Source: Cellulosimicrobium marinum (lineage in GTDB: Bacteria > Actinomycetota > Actinomycetes > Actinomycetales > Cellulomonadaceae). From it: a stretch of 64,000 bases of DNA. The stretch lies in the NCBI RefSeq assembly GCF_020551945.1, contig NZ_JAJBZH010000001.1, forward strand, positions 128,108 through 192,107, written 5' to 3'. Every line of letters begins with the position of its first letter. The first letter of the stretch is position 1. Positions 16,719-24,387 of this stretch are shown here, in pieces. The notes below the pieces were generated by a model that saw only the letters and a program-made list of their open reading frames with translations, did not search any database and had not been told where the DNA came from. Both the position numbers and the translations under genes were made by a program.

Positions 16719-18089
16719 TCACGCCGTCCCGGTGGTGGCGAGCGCGCCCCGCACGACGAACCTCGACGCCCCCGCACCGGCGAGCACCAGCGTCGACGCC
16801 GCGGCGACGCACGCGAGGAACTGGGCCACCACCGCGACGTTCGTGAAGGCGCCGAACCCGATGACCGGTGCCATGAACATCAGGGCGGCGACGGTCGCGA
16901 CCCCGACGCTCGCCACGAGGGGGACGAGCGTCTCGCGGAACCGTGCCTGGTCGAGCGTGCGGAGGTCGGTGCCCGCGAGGACGAGGGCGCGGTACTCGTG
17001 GCGCTGGTCGACGACGCGCCCGGCCTGCATGACGCCCGTCGAGACGGCGGCGAGCACCCCGGCGATGGCGAGCGTGAGGAAGCCTCCCGTGCTGAGGTCG
17101 GTGAGGTACTGGCGCTCGGCCGGGTCCGCGCCGACGCCGGGGTCGAGGAGCGCGAAGATGCTGGTCAGGCCCGCGACGAAGGTCGCGAGCGCGACGCCTC
17201 CGACGGACCGCCAGGCGGAGCGGGGGCTGTCGACGACGCGGCGCGCGGCGAGCAGCGTCGCGACGTGCCGCGCGCGTCGTGCGGTGATGCGTCCGACGAC
17301 CCACAGCACGAACGGTCCGACGACGTTGAGCGTCGCGAACCCGACGACGAGGACCGCGGTGAGGACCGTGACGACGACGGCCGGCGAGCCGAGGGAGACG
17401 TTGGTCGCGACGAGGAGCGCGGCGAACGCGACGCCCGTCGTGAGGAGCCGTGCCGCGCGCAGGCCGGGCGGGGTGACGCGGGCGGCGACGCCGAGCGGGG
17501 TGATCGCGACGCGGCGCAGGCTTGCGAGGGCGGACACGAGCGCGACGACGACGACGAGCGCCACCGCGCCGAGCACGGCGGGGACACCGACCCACAGCTC
17601 GCCGATCTCGAACGGACGCCCCTGGAACCGCAGCCGGGCGACGAGCGGCAGGAGGAGCCCGTACCCGGCGACCCCGGCGAGCGCTCCCACGACGGCCTGG
17701 GCCGCGGCGTCGAGCACGGTGAGGGTGGTGACCTGGCGGGGCGTGGCACCCGCGAGGCGCAGAGAGGCGAGGCGCGCGTCCCGGCGGGCGACGGCGAGGC
17801 GGGCCGCCGCGCCGCCGAGCGTGACGAGCGGGACGAGGAGCAGCAGGCTCGCGATCCCCGCGAGGAACGGGTACTGCGCGTCGTAGGGCGTGACGCCCTC
17901 GAAGCCCGCCCGCACGCCCTCGACCCCGCCCGCCCGGGCGAGGAACGCCCCGAACCCGCCGACGACGACGAGCAGGACGGCGGTCGTCGTGGCGAAGGCG
18001 ACGACGGCGAGGGCGGTCGTGAGGGCGCGGGGGTCGCGGTCGTCGGTGCTGCGTCGCCGCAGGAGCCACCACAGGTCGACGGTCGTCAT
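16719..18089 (-). CDS. FtsX-like ABC transporter permease
   Basis: A 456-residue membrane protein with about eight to ten hydrophobic segments. The FtsX-type layout is visible: an N-terminal helix (LTTALAVVAFATTTAVLLVVV), then LLLLVPLVTLGGAAARLAVARRDARLASLRLAGATPRQV with the characteristic coupling segment, repeated in the second half as QRHEYRALVLAGTDLRTL. The ATPase gene lies directly upstream and overlaps by four bases (ATGA), so the pair forms one transporter of the MacB/LolCDE/bacitracin-export superfamily. Substrates in this superfamily include peptides, antibiotics and lipoproteins; none is indicated here. Confidence 0.87.
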   Translation of the reverse strand: MTTVDLWWLLRRRSTDDRDPRALTTALAVVAFATTTAVLLVVVGGFGAFLARAGGVEGVRAGFEGVTPYDAQYPFLAGIASLLLLVPLVTLGGAAARLAVARRDARLASLRLAGATPRQVTTLTVLDAAAQAVVGALAGVAGYGLLLPLVARLRFQGRPFEIGELWVGVPAVLGAVALVVVVALVSALASLRRVAITPLGVAARVTPPGLRAARLLTTGVAFAALLVATNVSLGSPAVVVTVLTAVLVVGFATLNVVGPFVLWVVGRITARRARHVATLLAARRVVDSPRSAWRSVGGVALATFVAGLTSIFALLDPGVGADPAERQYLTDLSTGGFLTLAIAGVLAAVSTGVMQAGRVVDQRHEYRALVLAGTDLRTLDQARFRETLVPLVASVGVATVAALMFMAPVIGFGAFTNVAVVAQFLACVAAASTLVLAGAGASRFVVRGALATTGTA

Positions 18090-18841
18090 CGGGCGCCCTC
18101 CGGACCAGGGACCGTGACCCCGGCGCCGGGTGCGTGGAACTCCCCGGAGACGAGCCCGTCGCGCATCGTCACGGTGCGCGAGCAGTGCCGCGCGACGCCG
18201 GCGTCGTGGGTGACGACGACGAGCGCGGCCCCGGAGGCGCGCGTGGCCCCGACGAGGACGTCGAGCACCTCGGCCCCGGTCGTCTGGTCGAGGGCGCCGG
18301 TGGGCTCGTCGGCGAAGACGACCCCGGGCGAGGCGACGAGCGCCCGGGCGATCGCGACGCGCTGCGCCTGCCCGCCGGACAGCTCGCCGGGGCGGCGCTG
18401 GTCCATGCCGGCGAGGCCGAGGTGGGCGAGCCAGCGCGCCGCGACGGCGGTCGCCTCGGCGCGCGGGGTGCCGGCGAGCATGAGGGGCAGGGCGGCGTTC
18501 TCGACGGCGGGGAGCTCGGGCAGGAGCTGGCCGGACTGGAACACGAAGCCGAAGTCCTCGCGGCGCAGCACGGTGCGGCGCGTCTCGGAGAGCGTGGTGA
18601 GGTCCTGCCCGCGCCACGTCACGGTCCCGGACGTCGGGGTGACGATCCCGGCGAGGCAGTGCAGCAGCGTGGTCTTGCCGGAGCCGGACGGGCCCATGAT
18701 CGCCACGGACTCGCCGGGGTGGACGGCGAGGCTCACGCCGGCGAGGGCGTGGGTCGTGGCGTGCGCGGTGCCGTAGACCTTCGTGAGGCCGTGGGCGACG
18801 AGGGGTGGTCCGACGGCGGGTCGGGGGGCTGTGGGCGTCAT
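18086..18841 (-). CDS. ABC transporter ATP-binding protein (MacB/LolD type)
   Basis: A 251-residue ATPase partner of the FtsX-like permease. Walker A is GPSGSGKT, the Q-loop lies in FGFVFQSGQLLPELPAVEN, the signature is ELSGGQAQRVAIARALV, Walker B is VVFADEPTGALD, and the H-loop is VVVTHD. All catalytic elements are intact. The gene starts the two-gene operon. The upstream 232 bp to the tRNA-Arg gene contain GC-rich sequence and the divergent tRNA promoter. Confidence 0.95.
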   Translation of the reverse strand: MTPTAPRPAVGPPLVAHGLTKVYGTAHATTHALAGVSLAVHPGESVAIMGPSGSGKTTLLHCLAGIVTPTSGTVTWRGQDLTTLSETRRTVLRREDFGFVFQSGQLLPELPAVENAALPLMLAGTPRAEATAVAARWLAHLGLAGMDQRRPGELSGGQAQRVAIARALVASPGVVFADEPTGALDQTTGAEVLDVLVGATRASGAALVVVTHDAGVARHCSRTVTMRDGLVSGEFHAPGAGVTVPGPEGAR

Positions 18842-19003
18842 GCGTCGATCGTGCGTCGCCGGGCCGGGCCGGCGCGTCCGGCCGTGGTGCGGTCCTCGCC
18901 GGGGCGCCCTCCACCCGGGGGCGGACGGGGGTGTGCGACGCCGGGCGGAGGCCGGGTGCGTCCGTGGCGTCGGTCACGTGCGGGCCCTGGGGGGCGGATC
19001 GGA

Positions 19004-19033
19004 TTGGGAATCGCCGCGCGGACACGGTAGTCT
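19004..19033 (+). promoter_or_regulatory. Promoter of tRNA-Arg(ACG)
   Basis: TTGGGA (19004-19009) and TAGTCT (19028-19033) with an 18-base spacer, 40 bases before the tRNA gene. Confidence 0.5.
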
Positions 19034-19073
19034 TCTCGACGGCCGGTGAGCGATCAACGGCCCAGCACGACCG

Positions 19074-19146
19074 GCGCCCGTAGCTCAACGGATAGAGCAT
19101 CTGACTACGGATCAGAAGGTTGGGGGTTCGAATCCCTCCGGGCGCA
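19074..19146 (+). tRNA. tRNA-Arg (anticodon ACG)
   Basis: A 73-base cloverleaf: acceptor GCGCCCG with CGGGCGC, D-arm GCTCAACGGATAGAGC, anticodon arm TCTGA-CTACGGA-TCAGA with ACG at 19107-19109, T-arm GGGGGTTCGAATCCCTC. CCA is not encoded. Confidence 0.97.
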
Positions 19147-19150
19147 CCGC

Positions 19151-19194
19151 ACGACGAGGCCCCGGGACCACATGGTCCCGGGGTCTCGTCGTTT
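19151..19194 (+). terminator. Terminator after tRNA-Arg(ACG)
   Basis: 20-bp stem with a single G-U pair (ACGACGAGGCCCCGGGACCA against TGGTCCCGGGGTCTCGTCGT) with a two-base CA gap between the arms, then TTT. It ends the tRNA transcript. Confidence 0.85.
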
Positions 19195-19220
19195 CCCGCA
19201 CGGGACGGCCGTCCGGCCGC

Positions 19221-19253
19221 CGTCGTGCGTGCCGTCGTGCGTGCCGTCGTGCC
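19221..19253. repeat. Tandem CGTCGTGCGTGC dodecamers
   Basis: Two exact 12-bp units (19221-19232, 19233-19244) and a partial third lie in the 302-bp gap between tRNA-Arg and ectA. Apart from the tRNA terminator and the dyad at 19337, this gap shows only an AT-richer patch around 19310-19330 that may hold the ectoine promoter. Confidence 0.6.
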
Positions 19254-19336
19254 GGTGGCGACCTGCCGTCGTGGAAGCCGGGTTCTCACGATGGGAGACG
19301 ACCGGTCGCACTGTGATCGAATCGATACCTGACCCG

Positions 19337-19364
19337 GATGATCCGCAGCCTGCTGCGGATCATC
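19337..19364 (+). promoter_or_regulatory. 12-bp dyad upstream of the ectoine operon
   Basis: GATGATCCGCAG and its exact complement are separated by CCTG, 84 bases before the ectA start. It may be the operator of an ectoine-operon repressor or an mRNA leader hairpin. Osmotic control is expected for ectABC, but the sequence alone does not show which. Confidence 0.5.
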
Positions 19365-19448
19365 GCGGCCTCTGCGGCACGGATTCGTCATCGATCGGGC
19401 ATCGGAGGGTGCGCTTCCGTGGGCATTGTGCCTAGGGTCGGTCACGGT

Positions 19449-20033
19449 ATGGACCCGACGACGACGAACGCCGCGCCCTCCGTCCCTTCGACCCTGAGCA
19501 CCGACGGTGCCGTGCCCGACCCCCCGGTCGGGCCACCCGTCCGCGTGCGCCGCCCGACGGTGGCGGACGGATCGGCCATGTGGCGGGTCGCGCGCGACTC
19601 GGGCGAGCTCGACCTCAACTCCTCCTACGCCTACCTGCTCCTGGCGGAGCACTTCGCGGACACGTGCCGCGTCGCGGTCGTCCCCGACGCGGACGCCGTG
19701 GGTGGGGAGCGTGTCGTCGGGTTCGTGTCCGGCTACCGGCTCCCCGACGACGTCGCGCACCTGTTCGTGTGGCAGGTCGCCGTCGACGCGGCCGTGCGCG
19801 GGCAGGGCGTCGCCGGGCGACTGCTCGACGCGCTCGTGGACGCCGCGCCCGACGTGACGACCGTGAAGACGACCGTCGCGGAGGACAACGTCGCGTCGCG
19901 CGCGCTGTTCGTCCGCTGGGCGGCCCGTCGCGGGGCGACCATCGAGACGGCGCCGCTGTTCACGGCCGACCACTTCCCCGACTCCCACGTGGACGAGCCG
20001 ATGCTCGTCATCGACGGCATCCGTCCACGCTGA
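19449..20033 (+). CDS. ectA: L-2,4-diaminobutyrate N-gamma-acetyltransferase
   Basis: A 194-residue GNAT-fold enzyme that acetylates diaminobutyrate with acetyl-CoA, the second step of ectoine synthesis. The core motifs typical of EctA are present: LDLNSSYAYLLLAEHFADTC, GFVSGYRLPDD, LFVWQVAVDAAVRGQGVA (acetyl-CoA pyrophosphate loop) and TTVAEDNVASRALFVRWA. ATG at 19449 leaves a ~35-residue Pro/Thr-rich lead-in. It is first in the ectABC operon, 99 bp before ectB. No ectD (hydroxylase) follows, so hydroxyectoine would need a gene elsewhere. Confidence 0.95.
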   Translation: MDPTTTNAAPSVPSTLSTDGAVPDPPVGPPVRVRRPTVADGSAMWRVARDSGELDLNSSYAYLLLAEHFADTCRVAVVPDADAVGGERVVGFVSGYRLPDDVAHLFVWQVAVDAAVRGQGVAGRLLDALVDAAPDVTTVKTTVAEDNVASRALFVRWAARRGATIETAPLFTADHFPDSHVDEPMLVIDGIRPR

Positions 20034-20132
20034 CCCGAGACCACGGGCTGCGCCGGTCCGGCGCGCGGGTGACGCCGCAGCCCTCGTCCGACTCCTCGCA
20101 CCCGTGCGCACCACCACAAGGAGTGCTCCTTC

Positions 20133-21431
20133 GTGACAACCCCGACCCTCCCGACGACCGACGCGCACGCCGCCGAGGACCCGACGGCCTTCACCGCCCT
20201 GGAGTCCGGGGTGCGCAGCTACTCGCGCGCCTGGCCCGTCGTGTTCGACCGCGCCGTCGGAGCGACCGTCCACGCCGAGGACGGCACCGCCTACCTCGAC
20301 TTCTTCGCCGGTGCGGGTTCGCTGAACTACGGCCACAACAACCCGCGCCTGAAGAAGGTGCTGCTGGACTACCTCGCGGACGACCGCATGGTCCACTCGC
20401 TCGACATGCTGACGACGGCGCGCCGCGACTTCCTCGAGACGTTCGAGTCGACGATCCTGCGCCCGCGCGGTCTCGACCACAAGGTCGTGTTCCCCGGCCC
20501 GGGCGGTGCGAACGCGGTCGAGGCGGCGCTCAAGCTCGCCCGCAAGGTGACGGGCCGTGAGTCGGTCATCAACTTCACGAACGCGTTCCACGGCATGACG
20601 CTCGGTGCGCTGTCCGTGACGGGCAACTCGATGAAGCGCGGCGGGGCGGGCATCCCGCTGGTCCACGCCACGCCGATGCCGTACGACGACTACTTCAACG
20701 GCGACGTCGACGACTTCGTCTACCTGGAGCGGCTGCTCGAGGACGGCGGCAGCGGGCTCAACGAGCCGGCCGCCGTGATCGTCGAGTCGGTGCAGGGCGA
20801 GGGTGGCATCAACGCGGCGCGCGCCGAGTGGCTGCGTCACCTCGCGGAGCTGTGCACGCGCCACGGGATCCTGCTCATCGTCGACGACATCCAGATGGGC
20901 TGCGGCCGCACGGGCGGGTTCTTCTCGTTCGAGGAGGCCGGGATCGTCCCGGACATCATCTGCCTCTCGAAGTCCATCTCGGGCTACGGGCTGCCGATGG
21001 CTCTGACGCTGGTGCGCCCCGAGCTGGACATCTGGGAGCCGGGAGAGCACAACGGCACGTTCCGCGGCTTCGCGCCCGCGTTCGCCACGGCGACGGAGGC
21101 GATCCGCGCCTACTGGTCCGACGACACGCTGGAGCGGTCCACGCTCGCGAAGGGTGCGCTCGTCGAGTCCCACTTCAACTCGCTCGTGGCGCGCTACCCG
21201 GACCACGGCCTGATCTCGAAGGGCCGCGGTCTCGCGCGCGGGCTGCAGCTGCCCGACGGCGAGCTGGCCGGCCGGGTGTGCGAGGAGGCGTTCGCGCGGG
21301 GTCTGCTCATGGAGACGTCGGGCCCCGACGGCGAGGTCGTCAAGCTGCTGCCGCCGCTGACGATCACGGAGGACGAGCTGCGCCGGGGGCTCGCGATCAT
21401 CGACGCGTCGCTGGCCGCCGTCCTCTCCTGA
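20133..21431 (+). CDS. ectB: Diaminobutyrate-2-oxoglutarate transaminase
   Basis: A 432-residue class III PLP aminotransferase that converts aspartate semialdehyde to diaminobutyrate with glutamate as donor, the first committed step of ectoine synthesis. Recognisable segments are FFAGAGSLNYGHNNPRLK, FPGPGGANAVEAALKLARKV, FHGMTLGALSVTGN, IVDDIQMGCGRTG with the PLP-ring Asp, and CLSKSISGYGLP with the Schiff-base lysine. The GTG start at 20133 follows AAGGAG at a normal distance. Confidence 0.97.
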   Translation: MTTPTLPTTDAHAAEDPTAFTALESGVRSYSRAWPVVFDRAVGATVHAEDGTAYLDFFAGAGSLNYGHNNPRLKKVLLDYLADDRMVHSLDMLTTARRDFLETFESTILRPRGLDHKVVFPGPGGANAVEAALKLARKVTGRESVINFTNAFHGMTLGALSVTGNSMKRGGAGIPLVHATPMPYDDYFNGDVDDFVYLERLLEDGGSGLNEPAAVIVESVQGEGGINAARAEWLRHLAELCTRHGILLIVDDIQMGCGRTGGFFSFEEAGIVPDIICLSKSISGYGLPMALTLVRPELDIWEPGEHNGTFRGFAPAFATATEAIRAYWSDDTLERSTLAKGALVESHFNSLVARYPDHGLISKGRGLARGLQLPDGELAGRVCEEAFARGLLMETSGPDGEVVKLLPPLTITEDELRRGLAIIDASLAAVLS

Positions 21432-21463
21432 CCCGCCCCTGAACCGACCCTGGAGGTCCGCCC

Positions 21464-21865
21464 ATGATCGTCCGCACCCTCGACGAGATCACCGACACCG
21501 ACGCCGACGTCCGGAGCGAGAACTGGCGCAGCAAGCGCATCGTCCTCGCGAAGGAGGGCGTCGGGTTCTCGGTGCACGAGACCACGCTGTACGCGGGCAC
21601 GGAGAGTTTCTTCTGGTACGCCAACCACGTGGAGGCGGTGTTCATCACGTCCGGCGAGGGCGAGATCGAGGACCTCGCCACGGGTGAGGTGCACCAGCTC
21701 GCGCCGGGCACGCTGTACCTGCTGAACGACCACGACAAGCACACGGTGCGCCCGCGGACGGACATCACGTGCGTGTGCGTGTTCAACCCGCCGGTCACGG
21801 GTCGTGAGGTCCACGACGAGAACGGGGTGTACCCGCTCGTCATGGAGGAGCCCGCCGCGGTCTGA
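21464..21865 (+). CDS. ectC: L-ectoine synthase
   Basis: A 133-residue cupin enzyme that closes gamma-acetyl-diaminobutyrate into ectoine. Diagnostic stretches are [51 protein letters not shown] and [21 protein letters not shown], which includes the metal-binding Glu/His residues. It is 32 bp after ectB with a TGGAGG ribosome site. A palindromic repeat 15 bp after the stop (21881) probably ends the transcript. Confidence 0.97.
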   Translation: MIVRTLDEITDTDADVRSENWRSKRIVLAKEGVGFSVHETTLYAGTESFFWYANHVEAVFITSGEGEIEDLATGEVHQLAPGTLYLLNDHDKHTVRPRTDITCVCVFNPPVTGREVHDENGVYPLVMEEPAAV

Positions 21866-21880
21866 CCGCTCGGACCGTCC

Positions 21881-21942
21881 CGCCGAACCCCGGGTTGCTC
21901 GTCAGGTACGCGGCCGCGTGCCGGGCAACCCGGGGTTCGGCG
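21881..21942. repeat. Intergenic palindromic element, family A, copy 1
   Basis: Outer arms of 18 bp (CGCCGAACCCCGGGTTGC, 21881-21898, and its exact complement 21925-21942) enclose TCGTCAGG and an inner stem GGTACGCG/CGCGTGCC. The same outer arm and CTCGTCAG follow-on occur at 24319 and, in a rearranged form, at 52839. It lies directly after ectC and may double as its terminator. Confidence 0.8.
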
Positions 21943-21964
21943 CGTGCGGACGCGGACCGCTTTC

Positions 21965-21978
21965 AGCACGACCGTGCT
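21965..21978 (+). promoter_or_regulatory. TetR operator, site 1
   Basis: AGCACG-AC-CGTGCT dyad overlapping TATTGT (21978-21983), the likely -10 box of the TetR gene whose GTG lies seven bases further. A related site with the same AGCACGACCGT core is at 22693. Autoregulation is inferred. Confidence 0.65.
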
Positions 21979-21990
21979 ATTGTCGCGTCC

Positions 21991-22596
21991 GTGAGCAAGG
22001 GCGAGGAGACGCGGCAGGAGATCCTGCACCGCGGCGTCGAGGCGGCGTACCGCGTCGGGCTGTCCGGTCTGACGATCGGCGAGCTCGCGCGCGCGACGGG
22101 CCTGTCGAAGAGCGGCCTGTACGCGCACTTCCGCTCCAAGGAGTCCCTGCAGCTCGCGGTCCTCGGGCAGGCGCGCGAGGAGTTCGTCGACACGGTCGTC
22201 GGCCCGGCCCTGCGCGCCCCGCGCGGCGAGCCGCGCCTGCGCGACCTGTTCGAGCGGTGGCTCGCGTGCGACCTGCGGCAGCACCCCGGCGGATGCCTGT
22301 TCGTCAAGGCCGCGACGGAGCTCGCGGCGCAGGACGGCCCGGTGCGCGACCAGCTCGTCCGGGACCACCAGGACCTCTACGACGCCGTGGCGCAGGTGTT
22401 CCGCACGTGCGTCGCCGAGGGCGGGTACCGGGACGACGTGGACCCGCAGCAGTTCGCGTCCGAGCTCTACGGCGTCATGCTCGCGCTGCACCACGCGCAC
22501 GTGCTCATGGCCGACCCGGAGGCCGAGCGTCGCGCGCGCCGGTCGTTCGAGGCCCTGCTCGACGCCGCGCGCACCGCACCCGTCCCGGCGGCCTGA
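21991..22596 (+). CDS. TetR-family transcriptional regulator
   Basis: A 201-residue repressor. HTH at residues ~10-55 (TRQEILHRGVEAAYRVGLSG, ELARATGLSKSGLYAHFRSKE) followed by a TetR_C-type ligand domain (PRLRDLFERWLACDLRQHPGGCLFVKAATELAAQ). GTG at 21991 is chosen because it follows TATTGT at leaderless distance and lies just before the HTH; the upstream ORF extension would cross the operator and the repeat. It is followed in the same direction by a hydrolase and a GyrI-like gene. Dyads with the same core precede tetR and lie inside the first codons of the hydrolase, so it probably represses both. Confidence 0.9.
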   Translation: MSKGEETRQEILHRGVEAAYRVGLSGLTIGELARATGLSKSGLYAHFRSKESLQLAVLGQAREEFVDTVVGPALRAPRGEPRLRDLFERWLACDLRQHPGGCLFVKAATELAAQDGPVRDQLVRDHQDLYDAVAQVFRTCVAEGGYRDDVDPQQFASELYGVMLALHHAHVLMADPEAERRARRSFEALLDAARTAPVPAA

Positions 22597-22668
22597 CGGC
22601 TCGCACGTCATCCCAGGCCCCCGCTCCCGTCTTCGTCTTCGTCTTCGACCCGTCGAGAGGATCGTCCC

Positions 22669-23667
22669 GTGGCAGACGCACCCGCCAGGAAAAGCACGAC
22701 CGTTCGTGCTGCTGACCGTCGCCGTGCGGCACGGCGCCGCCGCGCCGCCGTCGCGCTCGCCGTCGTCCGTGGTCGCCTCGCGCTGCTGCAGCGCGTCGCC
22801 CCCGAGCGTGCCGCGCGGTACGCGCTCGACCTGTGGTGCACCCCGCCCGACGGCGCGGGCCGCCGTCGCGACGTCCGCCCCGACCCGGGGACCCTGGGGA
22901 CCGTGACGACGGCGGACGGCGCACGCGTCGTCGTCGAGACCTGGGGGCCGGCGACCGCCGGGCCCGGTGAGGTCGCCGACCGTGGCGCGCGAGGGGAGGG
23001 GCGTCCGGTCTACCTCGTGCACGGTTGGGGCGGGCGCCGCGGCCAGCTGGGGGCGTTCGTCGGGCCGCTGCGCGAGGCAGGCTTCCGGGTCGTCGCGTTC
23101 GACGCGCCGAGCCACGGGGACTCCGGGCCCGGACGGCTCGGCCCCCGGCGCAGCACGATGCCCGAGATGGCGGACGCGCTCGCCGCCGTCGTCGCCGCGC
23201 ACGGCGAGCCCGCCGCTGTCGTCGCGCACTCCCTCGGGACCGCGACGACCGTCCTCGCCGTCCGCGACGGGCTGCCCGCCGCCCGCCTCGTCCTCGTCGC
23301 CGCCATCGCCGACGTCGTCGGTCAGCTCGGTGCCTTCGCCGACCTGCTGCGCCTCGACGAGCGCACCCGCGGGCTGCTGTCCGCGCGCCTCGCCGCGCTG
23401 GCGGGCCGACCGCTCGTCGAGCTCGACGTCCGCGAGACGCTGCGCTCCCACCCGGTCCCGCCCGCGCTCGTCGTGCACGACCGCGCCGACAAGGAGGTGC
23501 CGTACGCCGTCGGGGCGGCGCTCGCCGGGGCGTGGCCGGAGGGCGAGCTGCTCACGACTGACGGGCTCGGGCACCACCGGCTCCTGCGCGACCCGCAGGT
23601 CGTGCGCGCCGTCGTCGACTACGTGACGCCCGTGCGGACGGTCGCCGCGGAGGTGCCGGCGTCGTAG
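22669..23667 (+). CDS. Alpha/beta hydrolase
   Basis: A 332-residue alpha/beta-hydrolase-fold protein, probably an esterase. The Arg-rich, positively charged N-terminus (residues 1-30) is followed by the oxyanion region YLVHGWGGRRGQLGAF, FDAPSHGDSG, the nucleophile elbow VVAHSLGTATTV (Ser), a likely acid in VVHDRADKEVPYAVG, and the catalytic His in GLGHHRLLRDP. The full triad is therefore present. The GTG start follows GAGAGG. A TetR-type dyad overlaps codons 9-14, so either repression occurs within the gene or the promoter sits there for a shorter product. Confidence 0.85.
   Translation: MADAPARKSTTVRAADRRRAARRRRAAVALAVVRGRLALLQRVAPERAARYALDLWCTPPDGAGRRRDVRPDPGTLGTVTTADGARVVVETWGPATAGPGEVADRGARGEGRPVYLVHGWGGRRGQLGAFVGPLREAGFRVVAFDAPSHGDSGPGRLGPRRSTMPEMADALAAVVAAHGEPAAVVAHSLGTATTVLAVRDGLPAARLVLVAAIADVVGQLGAFADLLRLDERTRGLLSARLAALAGRPLVELDVRETLRSHPVPPALVVHDRADKEVPYAVGAALAGAWPEGELLTTDGLGHHRLLRDPQVVRAVVDYVTPVRTVAAEVPAS
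22693..22710 (+). promoter_or_regulatory. TetR operator, site 2, inside hydrolase codons
   Basis: AGCACGA-CCGT-TCGTGCT: perfect 7-bp arms sharing AGCACGACCGT with the dyad before tetR. It lies 24 bases after the hydrolase GTG, an unusual place for an operator. Confidence 0.6.
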
Positions 23668-23676
23668 CGTGCCCTC

Positions 23677-24309
23677 ATGGCCGCCGACGCCCACGACAAG
23701 GTCGACCTCAAGCACCTCCACCGCGCCCTCTACGCCCCGCCGCGCGGTCGCTTCGTCGAGGTCGACGTCCCGACGCTGACCTACCTCGCGGTCGACGGGG
23801 AGGGCGACCCGAACACGGCGACGTCGTACCGGGAGGCCGTCGAGACGCTCTTCGGGCTGTCGTACGCCGTGAAGTTCGCGAGCCGGCGCGAGCTCGGGCG
23901 GGACTACGTCGTCGCGCCGCTCGAAGGGCTGTGGACGGCCGACGACCCGGGGACGTTCGTGCGGCGCGAGAAGGACGCGTGGCGGTGGACCATGCTCGTG
24001 CTGCTCCCGGACTGGGTCGACGCCGCGCTCGTCGCGGACGTCACCGGGACCGTGCGCGACACGAAGGACCTGCCCGCCCTCGACCGCGTCGAGCGTCGCA
24101 CGCTCGTCGAGGGGCGGTCGGTCCAGACGCTGCACGTGGGCTCGTACGACGACGAGGGACCCGTGCTCGCCGCGCTCCACGACGTCTACCTGCCCGAGCA
24201 CGGCCTGACGTTCGCCGGGCCGCACCACGAGATCTACCTGGGCGACCCGCGCCGCACCGCGCCCGAGCGGCTGCGCACCGTCCTGCGTCAGCCCGTCCGT
24301 CCGGTCTGA
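23677..24309 (+). CDS. GyrI-like small-molecule-binding domain protein
   Basis: A 210-residue cytoplasmic protein of the GyrI-like/SOUL-fold group (COG4832-like). Visible family features are DLKHLHRALYAPPRGRFVEV, TYLAVDGEGDPNTATSY, a Trp-rich core (PLEGLWTADD, WRWTMLVLLPDWV) and the C-terminal HVGSYDDEGPVLAALHDVYL with the conserved Gly-Pro region. Such proteins bind hydrophobic or cationic ligands, and some have hydrolase activity on cyclopropanoids. It lies 9 bp after the hydrolase gene and is probably part of the TetR-controlled unit, consistent with a drug or xenobiotic response. Confidence 0.85.
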   Translation: MAADAHDKVDLKHLHRALYAPPRGRFVEVDVPTLTYLAVDGEGDPNTATSYREAVETLFGLSYAVKFASRRELGRDYVVAPLEGLWTADDPGTFVRREKDAWRWTMLVLLPDWVDAALVADVTGTVRDTKDLPALDRVERRTLVEGRSVQTLHVGSYDDEGPVLAALHDVYLPEHGLTFAGPHHEIYLGDPRRTAPERLRTVLRQPVRPV

Positions 24310-24318
24310 GCGGGACAT

Positions 24319-24378
24319 GCCGAACCCCGGGTTCCTCGTCAGCCGACGTCTCGGTCGACGAACAACCCGGGGTTCGGC
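24319..24378. repeat. Intergenic palindromic element, family A, copy 2
   Basis: Outer arms GCCGAACCCCGGGTT (24319-24333) and exact complement (24364-24378) surround CCTCGTCAG and an inner nested stem (TCGTC/GACGA, GCCGA/TCGGT). It fills the gap between two convergent genes, so it may act as a bidirectional terminator. The arms are the same as in copy 1 (21881). Confidence 0.82.
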
Positions 24379-24387
24379 GGGCGGGTG

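Noticed and set aside
18090-21206. Upstream extension of the FtsX permease frame through tRNA-Arg and the ectoine genes
   Set aside because: The extension crosses the ATPase gene, a tRNA and the ectoine genes on the other strand; the ATG at 18089 has a coupled overlap with the ATPase and a normal N-terminus.
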